This document shows positions 7,104 to 16,172 of a stretch of DNA of 45,052 nucleotides, piece by piece (position 1 is the first letter of the stretch; each line of letters begins with the position of its first letter). The notes below the pieces were generated by a model. It was not told the DNA's origin, made no database searches, and saw only the letters and a list, made by a program, of their open reading frames with translations. Source of the DNA: RGIG8745 sp964554265 (lineage in GTDB: Bacteria; Bacteroidota; Bacteroidia; Bacteroidales; Bacteroidaceae); the NCBI GenBank assembly GCA_964554265.1, contig CAZKOB010000014.1, positions 1-45,052 of the forward strand, in the 5' to 3' direction. The translations under genes and the position numbers were made by a program.

Positions 7104-9344
7104 ATGAGCAAGAGGATTTTCTTTGTTGTTGCATCACTGTTTGTTTCTTTTGTCGGAATAGAGGCTCAGTTTCCGGTGTATATGGATGAGAGTCAACGGA
7201 TGGAGGCAAGGATAGACGATGCCATGTCTCGTATGACCCTTGAAGAGAAAGTGGCATTGTGTCATGCTAACGGTAAATTCAATACGTGGGGAGTACCTCG
7301 CCTCGGAATTCCCGGACTTCAGATGAGTGACGGGCCGCATGGCGTGCGTGAAGAAATGGATTGGAGCCAATGGAAGACTGCCGGATGGACCAATGATTCT
7401 TGTACGGCTTTTCCTGCACTGACTTGTCTTGCCGCTACATGGAATCCGGAGATGGCTTTGAAGTACGGAACGGCTATAGGGGAAGAGGCCCGGTATCGGA
7501 ACAAGAATGTATTGCTCGGACCGGGCGTGAATATTTACCGTACTCCGCTTAACGGACGTAACTTTGAATACATGGGAGAGGACCCTTGCCTTAGTTCCGT
7601 CATGTGTGTGCCGTATATAAAAGGTGTCCAGAAGAACGGTGTGGCATGCTGTGTTAAGCATTTTGCTTTGAATAATCAGGAGAAGTATCGTTGGAATATA
7701 AGTGTCGAAGTCAGTGATCGTGCGCTTCGTGAGATCTATCTGCCTGCATTCAAGGCTGCTGTGCAAGAGGGCGGTGCATGGAGTCTTATGGGGGCCTATA
7801 ACCGGATAAGAGGTACTCATGCGTGTCATAATCCTTTGACATTGCAGCAGATCCTGAAAGGTGAGTGGGGATGGGATGGTGCTGTTGTCTCTGACTGGGA
7901 TGGAACGCACAGTACTCGTGAGGCTGCCCTTAATGGGCTTGATATAGAGATGGGAACTGCAAGGCGGAAGGAAAAGGGGATTGGATTCGATGATTTTACT
8001 TTTGACCAGAGTTATCTTGCTTCTGATTATCTTGACTTGTTGCGTAAGGGCGACTTGCCTGTGTCTACTGTTGATGAAAAGGTAAGACGTATTTTGCGTC
8101 TGATTTTCCGTACAGCCATGAATACGCGTAAACCTTTTGGCAATATGGATTATGCCGCTCATTCTGATGTGGCGCGTGAAGTGGGTGATGAAGGGATTGT
8201 GCTGTTGAAGAACTCTTTGAAGGGACTTCCGAAGAATGTCAAATCACCTCTTTTGCCGATAGATGCAGGAAAGTATGACCGCATACTTGTTGTCGGAGAC
8301 AATGCGATAAGAAAGCTGACAGAGGGAGGCGGCTCTTCGGAATTGAAGGTCCATCATGAGACTTCTGTGCTTTCAGCCATGAAGGATATGTATGGCAGTA
8401 AGATTGTGTATACCCGTGGATATGCCACAGGGAAGACTCTTTACGACAGGGTAGAGGAAGTGCCTGTCACGTTTGCTGACTCTTTGCGTGAAGTGGCTGT
8501 GCGTATGGCTCGTGAAGCAGATCTCGTTGTTTTTGTCGGAGGCTTGAATAAAAACAAACATCAGGATTGTGAGGATGCAGACCGTACTGTATATGGCTTG
8601 CCTTTCGGGCAACCTAAACTGCTTGAGGCTTTGTTGGATGCGAATCCGGCGGTTGTCACGGTATTGATGAGCGGCAATGCTGTTGCGTTGCCGTTGGTGG
8701 ATCGTATGCCGTCCATTGTGCAGGCATGGTATTTGGGCAGTGAGGCCGGACCTGCCGTTGTGGATATTCTTAGTGGAAAAGTGACTCCAAGCGGTAAACT
8801 TCCTTTTTCATTCCCTGTAAAGCTTGAAGACTGCGGTGCCAATAGCTTTGGCAAAATTGCTTATCCTGGCGACGGGAAAAAAGTAGAATATAAAGAAGAT
8901 ATATTGGTCGGTTATCGTTGGCATGATACCAAGAAAATACCAGCTCTTTTCCCTTTTGGACATGGATTAAGTTATACTCAGTTTGATTATGGAAAAGTGA
9001 GTCTTTCTTCAAGAGTTATGGAATCCGGAGGAAGTGTTACCGTTTCTATACCTGTAAAGAATATCGGCAAATATGATGGAAAGGAAGTCGTCCAGATTTA
9101 TATTGGTGATGACAAATGTTCTGTTCTGCGTCCGGAAAAAGAACTGAAACATTTTGCTAAAATCGAATTACGTGCAGGAGAGACAAAGAATGTGAGCTTT
9201 GATATTTCAGAGGCCGATCTTCAGTTCTTTGATGATCAGTTGCAGATGTGGAGAGCCGAACCCGGTAAGTTTACGGTATATGTAGGCTCCTCATCGGTAG
9301 ACATTCGTGCGAAAGCTGCTTTCACTTTGTTGATGGCAAAATGA
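7104..9344 (+). CDS. Glycoside hydrolase family 3 (beta-glucosidase-like), secreted
   Basis: The 746-residue protein has a signal peptide (MSKRIFFVVASLFVSFVGIEAQ). The GH3 (alpha/beta) barrel spans about residues 30-340. It contains DGPHGVR and CVKHFALNNQ, and the nucleophile motif VVSDWDGTHS with Asp264 as the predicted nucleophile. The second GH3 domain (about 365-590) has a glycine-rich loop GGGSSELK and the acidic stretch DCEDADRT, which probably supplies the acid/base. A fibronectin-III-like domain follows (about 620-740), preceded by LFPFGHGLSYTQF. The length fits BglX-type exo-acting enzymes. Without a neighbouring SusCD pair, the substrate (beta-glucoside, xyloside or other) is undetermined. 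It is likely periplasmic. Confidence 0.92.
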   Translation: MSKRIFFVVASLFVSFVGIEAQFPVYMDESQRMEARIDDAMSRMTLEEKVALCHANGKFNTWGVPRLGIPGLQMSDGPHGVREEMDWSQWKTAGWTNDSCTAFPALTCLAATWNPEMALKYGTAIGEEARYRNKNVLLGPGVNIYRTPLNGRNFEYMGEDPCLSSVMCVPYIKGVQKNGVACCVKHFALNNQEKYRWNISVEVSDRALREIYLPAFKAAVQEGGAWSLMGAYNRIRGTHACHNPLTLQQILKGEWGWDGAVVSDWDGTHSTREAALNGLDIEMGTARRKEKGIGFDDFTFDQSYLASDYLDLLRKGDLPVSTVDEKVRRILRLIFRTAMNTRKPFGNMDYAAHSDVAREVGDEGIVLLKNSLKGLPKNVKSPLLPIDAGKYDRILVVGDNAIRKLTEGGGSSELKVHHETSVLSAMKDMYGSKIVYTRGYATGKTLYDRVEEVPVTFADSLREVAVRMAREADLVVFVGGLNKNKHQDCEDADRTVYGLPFGQPKLLEALLDANPAVVTVLMSGNAVALPLVDRMPSIVQAWYLGSEAGPAVVDILSGKVTPSGKLPFSFPVKLEDCGANSFGKIAYPGDGKKVEYKEDILVGYRWHDTKKIPALFPFGHGLSYTQFDYGKVSLSSRVMESGGSVTVSIPVKNIGKYDGKEVVQIYIGDDKCSVLRPEKELKHFAKIELRAGETKNVSFDISEADLQFFDDQLQMWRAEPGKFTVYVGSSSVDIRAKAAFTLLMAK

Positions 9345-9477
9345 TTTTGGTTTCCACAAAGACTATATATAAGGTATTTTGTGACAAGTTGTACCAAAAA
9401 ACATATAAAGTTTTTTTTTGTCGGAAAATAATCGTACTTTCGCATAAAATATTACTAATTTAATCAAAGATTACAGT

Positions 9478-10038
9478 ATGGAAGACGTAAAAGTATATTT
9501 GAATGAGGCCGAGGAGAAAATGGAGTATGCAACACTTCATCTTGAAGAGGTTTTGAGCCGTATTCGTGCCGGAAAAGCAAATGTGCATATTCTTGATGCT
9601 ATCCGTGTTGATTCTTATGGAAGTAGTGTTCCTCTCAGTAATGTGGCAAGTCTTAACACTCCTGATGCGCGTTCTATTACCATAAAGCCTTGGGATAAAA
9701 GTATGCTCCGCGTCATAGAGAAAGCTATTATTGACTCATCTGTAGGCATTATGCCGGAAAACAATGGCGAGATCATCCGTTTGGGTATTCCTGCGCTGAC
9801 AGAAGAGCGTCGTAAGGACTTGTCCAAGCAGTGTTCTAAAGAAGCGGAGACTGCAAAGGTCAGTGTACGCAGTGCTCGCCGTGAAGCGATAGAGAAGATG
9901 AAGAAGAGTGTCAAGAACGGAGTTCCGGAAGATGTGGAGAAGGATGCTGAGGACAAGTGTCAAAAGCTCCATGATAAATACATCAAGAGGCTTGATGCTA
10001 TGCTTGAAGCCAAGAATAAGGAAATAATGACTGTATAA
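9478..10038 (+). CDS. frr: Ribosome recycling factor
   Basis: The 186-residue length is typical of RRF. Family landmarks are visible: RIRAGKANVHILDAIRVDSYG near the N-terminus, NVASLNTPDARSITIKPWDKS, and IRLGIPALTEERRKDLSKQC, followed by the C-terminal helical KYIKRLDAMLEAKNKEIM. RRF and EF-G split post-termination ribosomes in the cytoplasm. A TACTTTCG box (9435-9442) resembles the TAnnTTTG -7 element. The gene is followed by a hairpin and then rsgA, another ribosome-associated factor. Confidence 0.97.
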   Translation: MEDVKVYLNEAEEKMEYATLHLEEVLSRIRAGKANVHILDAIRVDSYGSSVPLSNVASLNTPDARSITIKPWDKSMLRVIEKAIIDSSVGIMPENNGEIIRLGIPALTEERRKDLSKQCSKEAETAKVSVRSARREAIEKMKKSVKNGVPEDVEKDAEDKCQKLHDKYIKRLDAMLEAKNKEIMTV

Positions 10039-10049
10039 TCTGAATAAGG

Positions 10050-10117
10050 GGTTATAAGGTTTTTAGGTTTGTTTTGATACATATTTAGCGATATTTTTTG
10101 CCTGAAGCCTTATAACC
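10050..10117 (+). terminator. Inverted repeat downstream of frr, possible terminator or processing site
   Basis: GGTTATAAGG (10050-10059) pairs perfectly with CCTTATAACC (10108-10117) across a 48-nt, U-rich loop. It lies between frr and rsgA. The large loop and lack of a trailing U tract argue for a weak or partial terminator. Confidence 0.4.
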
Positions 10118-10144
10118 TCATCTTAAATATAAAACTGATATCAA

Positions 10145-11107
10145 TTGCACGGACTTGTAATTAAGAACACTGGTAGCTGGTACACTGTTCAAGCTGATGA
10201 CGGAACTGTTGTGGAAGCTAAAGTGAAAGGTAATTTCCGTATAAAAGGAATACGTTCTACCAATCCTGTTGCTATAGGCGATAAGGTCGAATTTGACCTT
10301 TTGTCTGATAATGTTGCGTTGATCAATTCTATTGATGAACGCACTAATTATATTATACGCAAAGCGACGAACTTGTCGAAACAGTCGCATATCATTGCCG
10401 CTAATCTCGACCAGTGTTTTCTTATTGTAACGGTTGCTTGTCCTGAAACATCCACTACTTTTATAGATCGCTTTCTTGCTTCGGCAGAGGCTTACAGGAT
10501 ACCTGTCACCATTGTGTTCAACAAAATTGATTTGCTCAAGAATCTTTCTGATGACATGGATGAAGAGGGAAAGTATGGCTTGGAATATCAGGAAGGACTT
10601 GTTGCGTTATATGAGCATATTGGTTATAAGTGTTGTTGTGTTTCTGCTGTCACTGGCGAAGGTATGGCTAAACTTGCTTCCGAACTTCATGGCAAGGTGA
10701 CATTGCTTAGTGGAAACAGCGGAGTTGGCAAATCCACGATTCTTAACACTCTTTTCCCCGGATTGAATTTACGTACAAGTGATATTTCAGATGCTTACAA
10801 TACAGGCAAGCACACAACAACATATTCGGCAATGTATCCTATAGGTGATGGAGGATACATTATCGATACTCCGGGAATAAAAGGATTTGGCACATTTGAT
10901 ATGGAGCGTGCGGAGATTGGGCATTATTTCAAGGATATATTTGAGTTTTCTTCAGATTGTCGTTTTTCTGATTGTACACATACCCATGAACCCGGATGTG
11001 CTGTTCGTGCGGCTGTTGAACGGCATGACATAAGTGAAAGTCGGTATAATTCTTATCTTTCTATGCTTGGCGACAAGGATGAAGATCGTTACCGTCAAGG
11101 CTATTAA
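10145..11107 (+). CDS. rsgA: Ribosome small-subunit-dependent GTPase A (TTG start)
   Basis: The 320-residue product has the circularly permuted GTPase order typical of RsgA/YjeQ: an N-terminal OB fold, then G4 FNKID (about residue 125), G1 GNSGVGKST (about 190) and G3 DTPG (about 241). A C-terminal zinc knuckle follows, with Cys/His in DCRFSDCTHTHEPGC (about 271-285). RsgA helps 30S subunit maturation. The protein must begin at TTG 10145 (reading MHGLVIKNTGSWY), because this matches the family N-terminus and no in-frame ATG lies upstream. The TPR gene begins 19 bp after its stop, so the two are probably one transcript. Confidence 0.96.
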   Translation: MHGLVIKNTGSWYTVQADDGTVVEAKVKGNFRIKGIRSTNPVAIGDKVEFDLLSDNVALINSIDERTNYIIRKATNLSKQSHIIAANLDQCFLIVTVACPETSTTFIDRFLASAEAYRIPVTIVFNKIDLLKNLSDDMDEEGKYGLEYQEGLVALYEHIGYKCCCVSAVTGEGMAKLASELHGKVTLLSGNSGVGKSTILNTLFPGLNLRTSDISDAYNTGKHTTTYSAMYPIGDGGYIIDTPGIKGFGTFDMERAEIGHYFKDIFEFSSDCRFSDCTHTHEPGCAVRAAVERHDISESRYNSYLSMLGDKDEDRYRQGY

Positions 11108-11126
11108 AACATCAATTTCTTTGAAA

Positions 11127-11945
11127 ATGAGGTCTTTTGTTTTTGCCGTTCTGGTTTTTGGTTGGACGCTTGCTTCATCGCAGACCTATGAACAGACTAT
11201 TGAGCGGGCATTACATGCTGCTTCTGCTGATAGTCTGGATAAGGCCGAATCGTTATTTCGCGAGGCATTGAAGATTTCACCTGATGATTATCGCAATTCC
11301 TTGATTTTTGCGAATATAGGAAAGATTCAAGTGGCAAAAGGGCAGCTGCGTGATGCTATAGATTCTTATTCTCTTGCATTGAATTTTGTTCCTCTGTCGG
11401 TACCGATATTGAAATCACGTGCGGATTTGTACCTTGAACTTGGCAATCTGGGTAAGGCTCTTGTCGACTATTCTAACATTCTTGATGCGGACCCTTCAAA
11501 CATGGAGGCCCGTCAGTTCCGTGCATACATATATTCCCAACGGAGGCAATATGCAGAGGCTAAGGCAGACTATGAGAAGGTGCTGGAACAGGCACCGGAT
11601 AATTATGCCGCTCTTCTTGGGATGGCGTTGCTCTGTCATAATATGAGCAAGAAAACGGAAGCTTTGTCGCGGTTGAATGTGCTTATTGATAAATATCCGG
11701 ATAAAGCGGAACTTTATTCTGTACGTGCAGACATTGAGGCTGAGTCCGAACAGTTGGAACTTGCCATGATGGATCTTGACAAGGCGGTGGAACTTGCGCC
11801 TGAAAATAAGAATTATGTTCTTGCACGTGCTTATCTGCATCTTGAACAGGGCAACAAGCGTCTGGCGCGCCATGACTTTGAACGTGCCATTGAACTTGGA
11901 ATATTGCGTGTTTCTCTTAAAAAGGAACTTGAGAAATGCAAATGA
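11127..11945 (+). CDS. Secreted TPR-repeat protein
   Basis: The 272-residue protein starts with a signal peptide (MRSFVFAVLVFGWTLASSQ). About six tetratricopeptide repeats follow, with recognisable 34-residue spacing, such as LDKAESLFREALKISPDD, GKALVDYSNILDADPSN and AEAKADYEKVLEQAPDN. TPR arrays bind partner proteins. The partner is unknown. The longer frame from 11034 overlaps the end of rsgA and would put 31 residues before the signal peptide, so ATG 11127 was chosen. It is the last gene of the frr-rsgA side, followed by a strong terminator. Confidence 0.85.
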   Translation: MRSFVFAVLVFGWTLASSQTYEQTIERALHAASADSLDKAESLFREALKISPDDYRNSLIFANIGKIQVAKGQLRDAIDSYSLALNFVPLSVPILKSRADLYLELGNLGKALVDYSNILDADPSNMEARQFRAYIYSQRRQYAEAKADYEKVLEQAPDNYAALLGMALLCHNMSKKTEALSRLNVLIDKYPDKAELYSVRADIEAESEQLELAMMDLDKAVELAPENKNYVLARAYLHLEQGNKRLARHDFERAIELGILRVSLKKELEKCK

Positions 11946-12006
11946 CGGAGTTGGTCGACGGAAGAAGACTGTGATGGGGATGTCCTGTCATTGTTGTTTG
12001 GGCATA

Positions 12007-12062
12007 GAGGCTGTTTACATTTCTTGCTTGTAAGAAATGAAACGGCCTCTTACAGTTTTTTT
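12007..12062 (+). terminator. Rho-independent terminator after the TPR gene
   Basis: A long stem is built from GAGGC/GCCTC, GTTT/AAAC and ATTTCTT/AAGAAAT (12007-12049) with a 6-nt loop. It is followed by TTACAG and a run of T residues. It separates this transcript from the leuB promoter. Confidence 0.8.
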
Positions 12063-12135
12063 GCTTTTAGGTCTCCTTTTTTCCGTATTTCTTGTCTTTT
12101 CGCATGTTTTATCTGCCATTATCATACAAAATATG

Positions 12136-12143
12136 TAATTTTG
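12136..12143 (+). promoter_or_regulatory. Bacteroidales -7 box (TAATTTTG) for leuB
   Basis: TAATTTTG is a perfect TAnnTTTG match 50 bp before the leuB ATG, immediately downstream of the preceding terminator. leuB therefore appears to have its own promoter. Confidence 0.6.
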
Positions 12144-12193
12144 CAATCAGGTAAGAAGGAAATAAACATTAATCAATATAATCAAATACATAT

Positions 12194-13255
12194 ATGAAAC
12201 TTAAACTTGCGGTTCTTCCCGGAGACGGTATAGGACCAGAAATTATGGAGCAGGGATTGGCTGTAGCCAAAGCTGTGTGCGACAAATACGGTCATGAACT
12301 TAGCTATGAATATGCTATCTGTGGTGCGGATGCGATAGACAAAGTGGGTGATCCGTTCCCGGAAGAAACATTCAAGCTCTGTATGGAGAGTGATGCCGTT
12401 CTGTTTGCATCTGTAGGCGATCCTAAGTTCGATAACAATCCAAATGCAAAAGTCCGGCCTGAACAAGGACTTCTTGCTATGCGTAAGAAGCTTGGTCTTT
12501 TTGCCAATATACGTCCTGTGACAACTTTTGATTGTCTTGTGCATAAATCACCATTGAAGGATGAACTTGTTAAAGGTGCTGATTTCATTTGTATCCGTGA
12601 ACTTACCGGAGGCATGTACTTTGGTGAGAAATATCAGGACGACGAGAAGGCATACGACACAAACTACTATACTCGTCCGGAAATAGAACGTATATTGAAA
12701 GTCGGATTTGAGTATGCGATGAAGCGCAGTAAGCATTTGACTGTGGTTGATAAGGCAAATGTATTGGCTTCAAGCCGTTTGTGGCGTAAGGTTGCACAGG
12801 AAATGGCACCGAAGTATCCGGAAGTGACGACCGATTATATGTATGTCGACAATGCGGCAATGCGCATGATTCAGGAACCTAAGTTCTTTGATGTGATGGT
12901 TACAGAAAATACTTTTGGTGATATTCTTACAGACGAAGGCTCTTGTATCACTGGTTCTATGGGGCTTCTCCCTTCGGCTTCAACCGGCGAGCATACCCCT
13001 GTGTTTGAGCCTATCCACGGTTCATGGCCGCAGGCAAAAGGTTTGAATATTGCCAATCCGTTGGCACAAATTCTTTCTGTAGCAATGCTTTTTGAATACT
13101 TCGATCTTAAAGAAGAAGGGGCTATTATCCGTAAGGCTGTAAATGCTTCACTCGACCGGAATGTGCGTACACCGGAAATTCAGGTTGAAGGAGGTGAGAA
13201 ATATGGAACAAAGGAAGTCGGTAAGTGGATTGTTGATTATATAAAGAATGCATAA
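12194..13255 (+). CDS. leuB: 3-isopropylmalate dehydrogenase
   Basis: The 353-residue enzyme oxidises and decarboxylates (2R,3S)-3-isopropylmalate with NAD in leucine biosynthesis. Visible motifs are VLPGDGIGPEI at the N-terminus, IRELTGGMYFG, TVVDKANVL (substrate-binding Lys), and the metal/NAD segment FGDILTDEGS with GSMGLLPSAS and EPIHGSWP. Full length and intact. leuB is usually clustered with leuA and leuCD; here it stands alone between its own promoter and terminator, so the rest of the pathway must lie elsewhere. Tartrate/homoisocitrate dehydrogenase relatives are less likely given the EPIHGS and length. Confidence 0.94.
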   Translation: MKLKLAVLPGDGIGPEIMEQGLAVAKAVCDKYGHELSYEYAICGADAIDKVGDPFPEETFKLCMESDAVLFASVGDPKFDNNPNAKVRPEQGLLAMRKKLGLFANIRPVTTFDCLVHKSPLKDELVKGADFICIRELTGGMYFGEKYQDDEKAYDTNYYTRPEIERILKVGFEYAMKRSKHLTVVDKANVLASSRLWRKVAQEMAPKYPEVTTDYMYVDNAAMRMIQEPKFFDVMVTENTFGDILTDEGSCITGSMGLLPSASTGEHTPVFEPIHGSWPQAKGLNIANPLAQILSVAMLFEYFDLKEEGAIIRKAVNASLDRNVRTPEIQVEGGEKYGTKEVGKWIVDYIKNA

Positions 13256-13342
13256 AGGAATATTGCTCTGCATATAGGGCGCTTTCTCTTCTCTTGTTTG
13301 TCTGGATGAGAGTAAGAAGAAGTGGTGCAGGATTAAATCATG

Positions 13343-13384
13343 CAGGAGCCGTTTTTCATTCACATGGGTGAAAAACGGCTCCTG
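13343..13384 (+). terminator. Strong hairpin terminator after leuB
   Basis: A perfect 16-bp stem, CAGGAGCCGTTTTTCA (13343-13358) and TGAAAAACGGCTCCTG (13369-13384), has a 10-nt loop and is followed by TTTGTT. Confidence 0.85.
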
Positions 13385-13459
13385 TTTGTTATATAAACAT
13401 TACGCGACTTTCTTAAACAAGATTTGCGTAGACAATTATATTTCTGTTGATTTTTGAGT

Positions 13460-14430
13460 GACGAAGTCAGGTGCAGATTATACCTTGTTTTACCGGTCCG
13501 GCTGTCACGCAGCAACAAGGCCGCTGTTCTCATAAACTGCTTGGTTATCCGTGCCGTCACACACCATCTATTTGTCATAAATTTCAAGTTTTTTCTGACA
13601 ATCTGAAATGTTAAAATTCAAGGTTCCGAGAATTGCATAAAATCGTCCGAACCTTACCGAAGTTCTATTTGCGCGATTCTAAGGCCGGTTTCAAGCCTTG
13701 AACCCCAAATGCAAAAATAATATAATTTGCATTTCCAAAAGATACATTTATTCACATTCGCGTGTGATTCTCCTGAAAGAAGAGTACACCGAAGGCCAAT
13801 TTTCAAGGTGAACAAAATTTGTTTAAAAGGCACTTTAAAAACATTTTCAAGGTGAACGAATTTTATTTTCAAGGTGAACGAGTTTGAGAATGTCCGTTTT
13901 TCGGGCTGAATTTGAATGTTGCACAAAATCAATTCTTAAAAATATTGAAATCGGATTTTTCGATGCCACGAAAAACAAAGATGGGTTTTGGCAGCGAAAA
14001 ACAGGAATCTCGGACAGAAAATTTTATAACTTATTGATTATCAGTATATCCTGTTTTGTCACAACCTGTACCTTTTGCATCTGAAACTGCACCGTTTTGC
14101 TAAAAATAGCATTTTGTTGATTATCAATTGTTTATCCATAAAAATCAAAATTTCAACGATTATTTAAATGTATATGAAATTTAATTATGTTAATAAAGTT
14201 CTGTCCGCTACGAGTAGACTTAGTGTCAAAAAGAAAGAAGAAATGCTCCTGAGAAAGACAGTTGCTTTTGTCGGTGAATCCACTGGCTTACACCCATAAG
14301 AATTATAAGAGAAGTCTGCGAATCCGCCAGCAAAAAACAACAGATTTTACATTGCTTGCCCAGACTTCGTCATTGCGTACTCCGATGTAACTTAAAAACA
14401 GAAGGCTTAAAAACAGATTCCTTAACTTTG
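13460..14430. repeat. Interspersed repeat family 1, copy B
   Basis: This copy aligns with copy A along most of its length. End-like motifs are GACGAAGTCAGG (13460-13471) and CCAGACTTCGTC (14360-14371), which point the opposite way from those of copies C and D. TTTTCAAGGTGAAC occurs three times in direct orientation, with GGCACTTTAAAA at 13829-13840. The AGCCTTGAA/TTCAAGGTT arms, the micro-ORF (14187-14252) and an Orf on the minus strand (13654-13932) are all present. Sequence shared with copy A continues past the end motif to about 14430 (TGTAACTTAAAA...). No flanking duplication of host DNA was found. Confidence 0.75.
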
Positions 14431-14475
14431 TGAGATTTGAATATTAAAAACAATGTATTTTTCACTATAAAGTAT

Positions 14476-14483
14476 TATCTTTG
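14476..14483 (+). promoter_or_regulatory. Bacteroidales -7 box (TATCTTTG) upstream of a structured RNA region
   Basis: TATCTTTG fits TAnnTTTG and would start a transcript near 14490, ahead of the stem-loop region at 14557-14701 and the MBOAT gene. No good -33 box is present at the usual spacing. Confidence 0.45.
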
Positions 14484-14556
14484 CATCCGCATCATTGCAC
14501 TTGAGTGTGGTGTTGTAGACATATTGGTATTAATAAAGCGTTTGCTGTTTGTTCTA

Positions 14557-14701
14557 TTAGAATTGGAACCTGAGAAATTTCAATAAAAAGGAAACAAAAC
14601 AAGGTGAACGTCCGCGATATAGCGCGGGCGTAACTTGCGTTTCCTTTTGGCGATTCTCAGGGCCACAATTCTAAGCGAGTTACGACTCGCGCTTTTTGTG
14701 G
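14557..14701 (+). ncRNA. Structured leader or small RNA with terminator-like hairpin, unknown class
   Basis: The region folds into an unusually complete helix: TTAGAATTG (14557-14565) with CAATTCTAA (14666-14674), CCTGAGAA (14569-14576) with TTCTCAGG (14654-14661), AAAAGGAAAC (14586-14595) with GTTTCCTTTT (14639-14648), and an apical GTCCGCG/CGCGGGC hairpin (14610-14629). A second hairpin GCGAGT-TACG-ACTCGC (14675-14690) is followed by TTTTT, like an intrinsic terminator. CGTAACTTGC (14629-14638) can instead pair with GCGAGTTACG (14675-14684, one G-U), which would break the terminator. This could be an attenuator controlling the MBOAT gene that starts 55 bp downstream, or a free-standing RNA of about 200 nt. 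No known riboswitch class was recognised. Confidence 0.5.
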
Positions 14702-14755
14702 TTTTAAGAATCGTTTCATACATAGGGGAATAGCAAGGCATAAAACAAACAACAA

Positions 14756-16168
14756 ATGTTATTCAATTCTTTTCAGTTTTGGATGATATACCCTTTGCTG
14801 TTCTCCTTCTTTTGGATGATTCCTTCCAAGAGGGCAAGTCTGCGAAAGTGGTATCTCATTGTCGTAAGCTACATTCTGTATATGAATTGGAATGTAGGGT
14901 ATTCGTTGATATTGTTTGCTATAACGATATCGACCTATTGTGGAGGACTTGTATTTGCCTCGGATAAGTATCGGGACAAGAAGAACCTGATACTTTTCTT
15001 TATGGTATTTGTTCTGCTGCCGTTACTTGTTTTCAAGTATTACAACTTTGTCAATGAGAGTGGAACGGAGCTGTTGTCACTTATTGGGTTGAGATTTTCA
15101 TTGCCGGGACTTAATTGGGCTGTTCCTGTGGGAATATCGTTTTTTACATTCCAAGCAGTGGGATACATGTTGGATGTGTATTGGGGGAAGATAAAGGCAG
15201 AGAGGAACTTTGGGGATTATATGCTGTTTGTGAGTTTTTTCCCTCAAATTGCTTCAGGGCCTATCAGCAGGGCATCAGAACTTTTGCCGCAGATAAAAGG
15301 TGCGCATCCGTTTGTGTATGAACAAGTCAGACAGGGACTTAAGATTCTTCTTTGGGGCATGTTCATGAAGGTTGTTGTTGCCGACAGGTTAGGAATATAT
15401 GTAGATACGGTATATGAACATTATGTACATTATTCCGGATTCACTTGCTTTATAGCAAGTATTTTGTATAGTGTGCAGATTTATAGCGATTTTGCCGGAT
15501 ATTCGTTTATGGCTATTGGTATTGCCAAGACTTTGGGATTCGATTTGGTGAATAACTTTGAACGGCCTTACTTTGCACCTACGATAACGGAGTTTTGGAG
15601 ACGTTGGCATATCTCGCTCACACGTTGGCTTACATCTTATGTCTATATACCGCTTGGTGGAAGTCGTAACGGCAAAATAAGGACTTATTGGAACATACTT
15701 GTCACTTTCATTGTCAGTGGTATTTGGCATGGAGCTAATTGGACTTTTATTGTATGGGGATTGTTGCATGGCTTTTTGCAGATTATAGAAAAGATATTCG
15801 GAATACAAAAATGTGAGTGTGGTGGATTTGTAAAAGTGGTCAGAATATTGATTACATTCTGTTGTGTGAATTTTGCCTGGATTTTTTTTAGAATGCCTGA
15901 CGTTTCAGATGCAATATCTGTTGTTGGTAAGATTTGTAGCTTTGATGATTTTTCCCTTTTTTTAGATACAAATACAAACATGGTTTTGATATTATTGGCA
16001 TTCGTGACTGTGGTGTTGAAAGATGGCATCGAAGAGTTTTGCTCCCAAATCACTTTGTATAACAACAATAGCCCAATTGTGCGCTGGGCTACATATCTGA
16101 CGCTTTTCATGTCTTTGCTTTTATTGGGAGTGCTTGATTCCGGACAATTTATTTATGTAAGTTTTTAA
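14756..16168 (+). CDS. MBOAT-family O-acyltransferase (AlgI/DltB-like)
   Basis: The 470-residue polytopic membrane protein has around ten hydrophobic segments. MBOAT landmarks are present: PVGISFFTFQAVGYMLD (residues ~123-139), SFFPQIASGPISR, the strongly conserved FWRRWHISLTRWL (~279-291) with IPLGGSR, and IWHGANWTFIVWG (~321-333) holding the catalytic His at about 323. Members move acyl groups across or at the membrane onto extracellular polymers (alginate, teichoic acid, peptidoglycan). The next gene, an SGNH-like protein, begins 4 bp downstream, which matches the two-component pattern in which MBOAT and SGNH proteins together O-acetylate a cell-surface glycan. The glycan itself is unknown because no polysaccharide locus is adjacent. 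Confidence 0.92.
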   Translation: MLFNSFQFWMIYPLLFSFFWMIPSKRASLRKWYLIVVSYILYMNWNVGYSLILFAITISTYCGGLVFASDKYRDKKNLILFFMVFVLLPLLVFKYYNFVNESGTELLSLIGLRFSLPGLNWAVPVGISFFTFQAVGYMLDVYWGKIKAERNFGDYMLFVSFFPQIASGPISRASELLPQIKGAHPFVYEQVRQGLKILLWGMFMKVVVADRLGIYVDTVYEHYVHYSGFTCFIASILYSVQIYSDFAGYSFMAIGIAKTLGFDLVNNFERPYFAPTITEFWRRWHISLTRWLTSYVYIPLGGSRNGKIRTYWNILVTFIVSGIWHGANWTFIVWGLLHGFLQIIEKIFGIQKCECGGFVKVVRILITFCCVNFAWIFFRMPDVSDAISVVGKICSFDDFSLFLDTNTNMVLILLAFVTVVLKDGIEEFCSQITLYNNNSPIVRWATYLTLFMSLLLLGVLDSGQFIYVSF

Positions 16169-16172
16169 TCAA

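Noticed and set aside
14490..14700. Firm assignment as 6S RNA, SRP RNA or tmRNA
   Set aside because: The overall hairpin outline is suggestive of 6S RNA, but no diagnostic sequence of any of these classes was found.
15389..16110. Minus-strand frames of about 140 codons opposite the MBOAT gene
   Set aside because: The MBOAT reading has full family motifs; the opposite frames have none.
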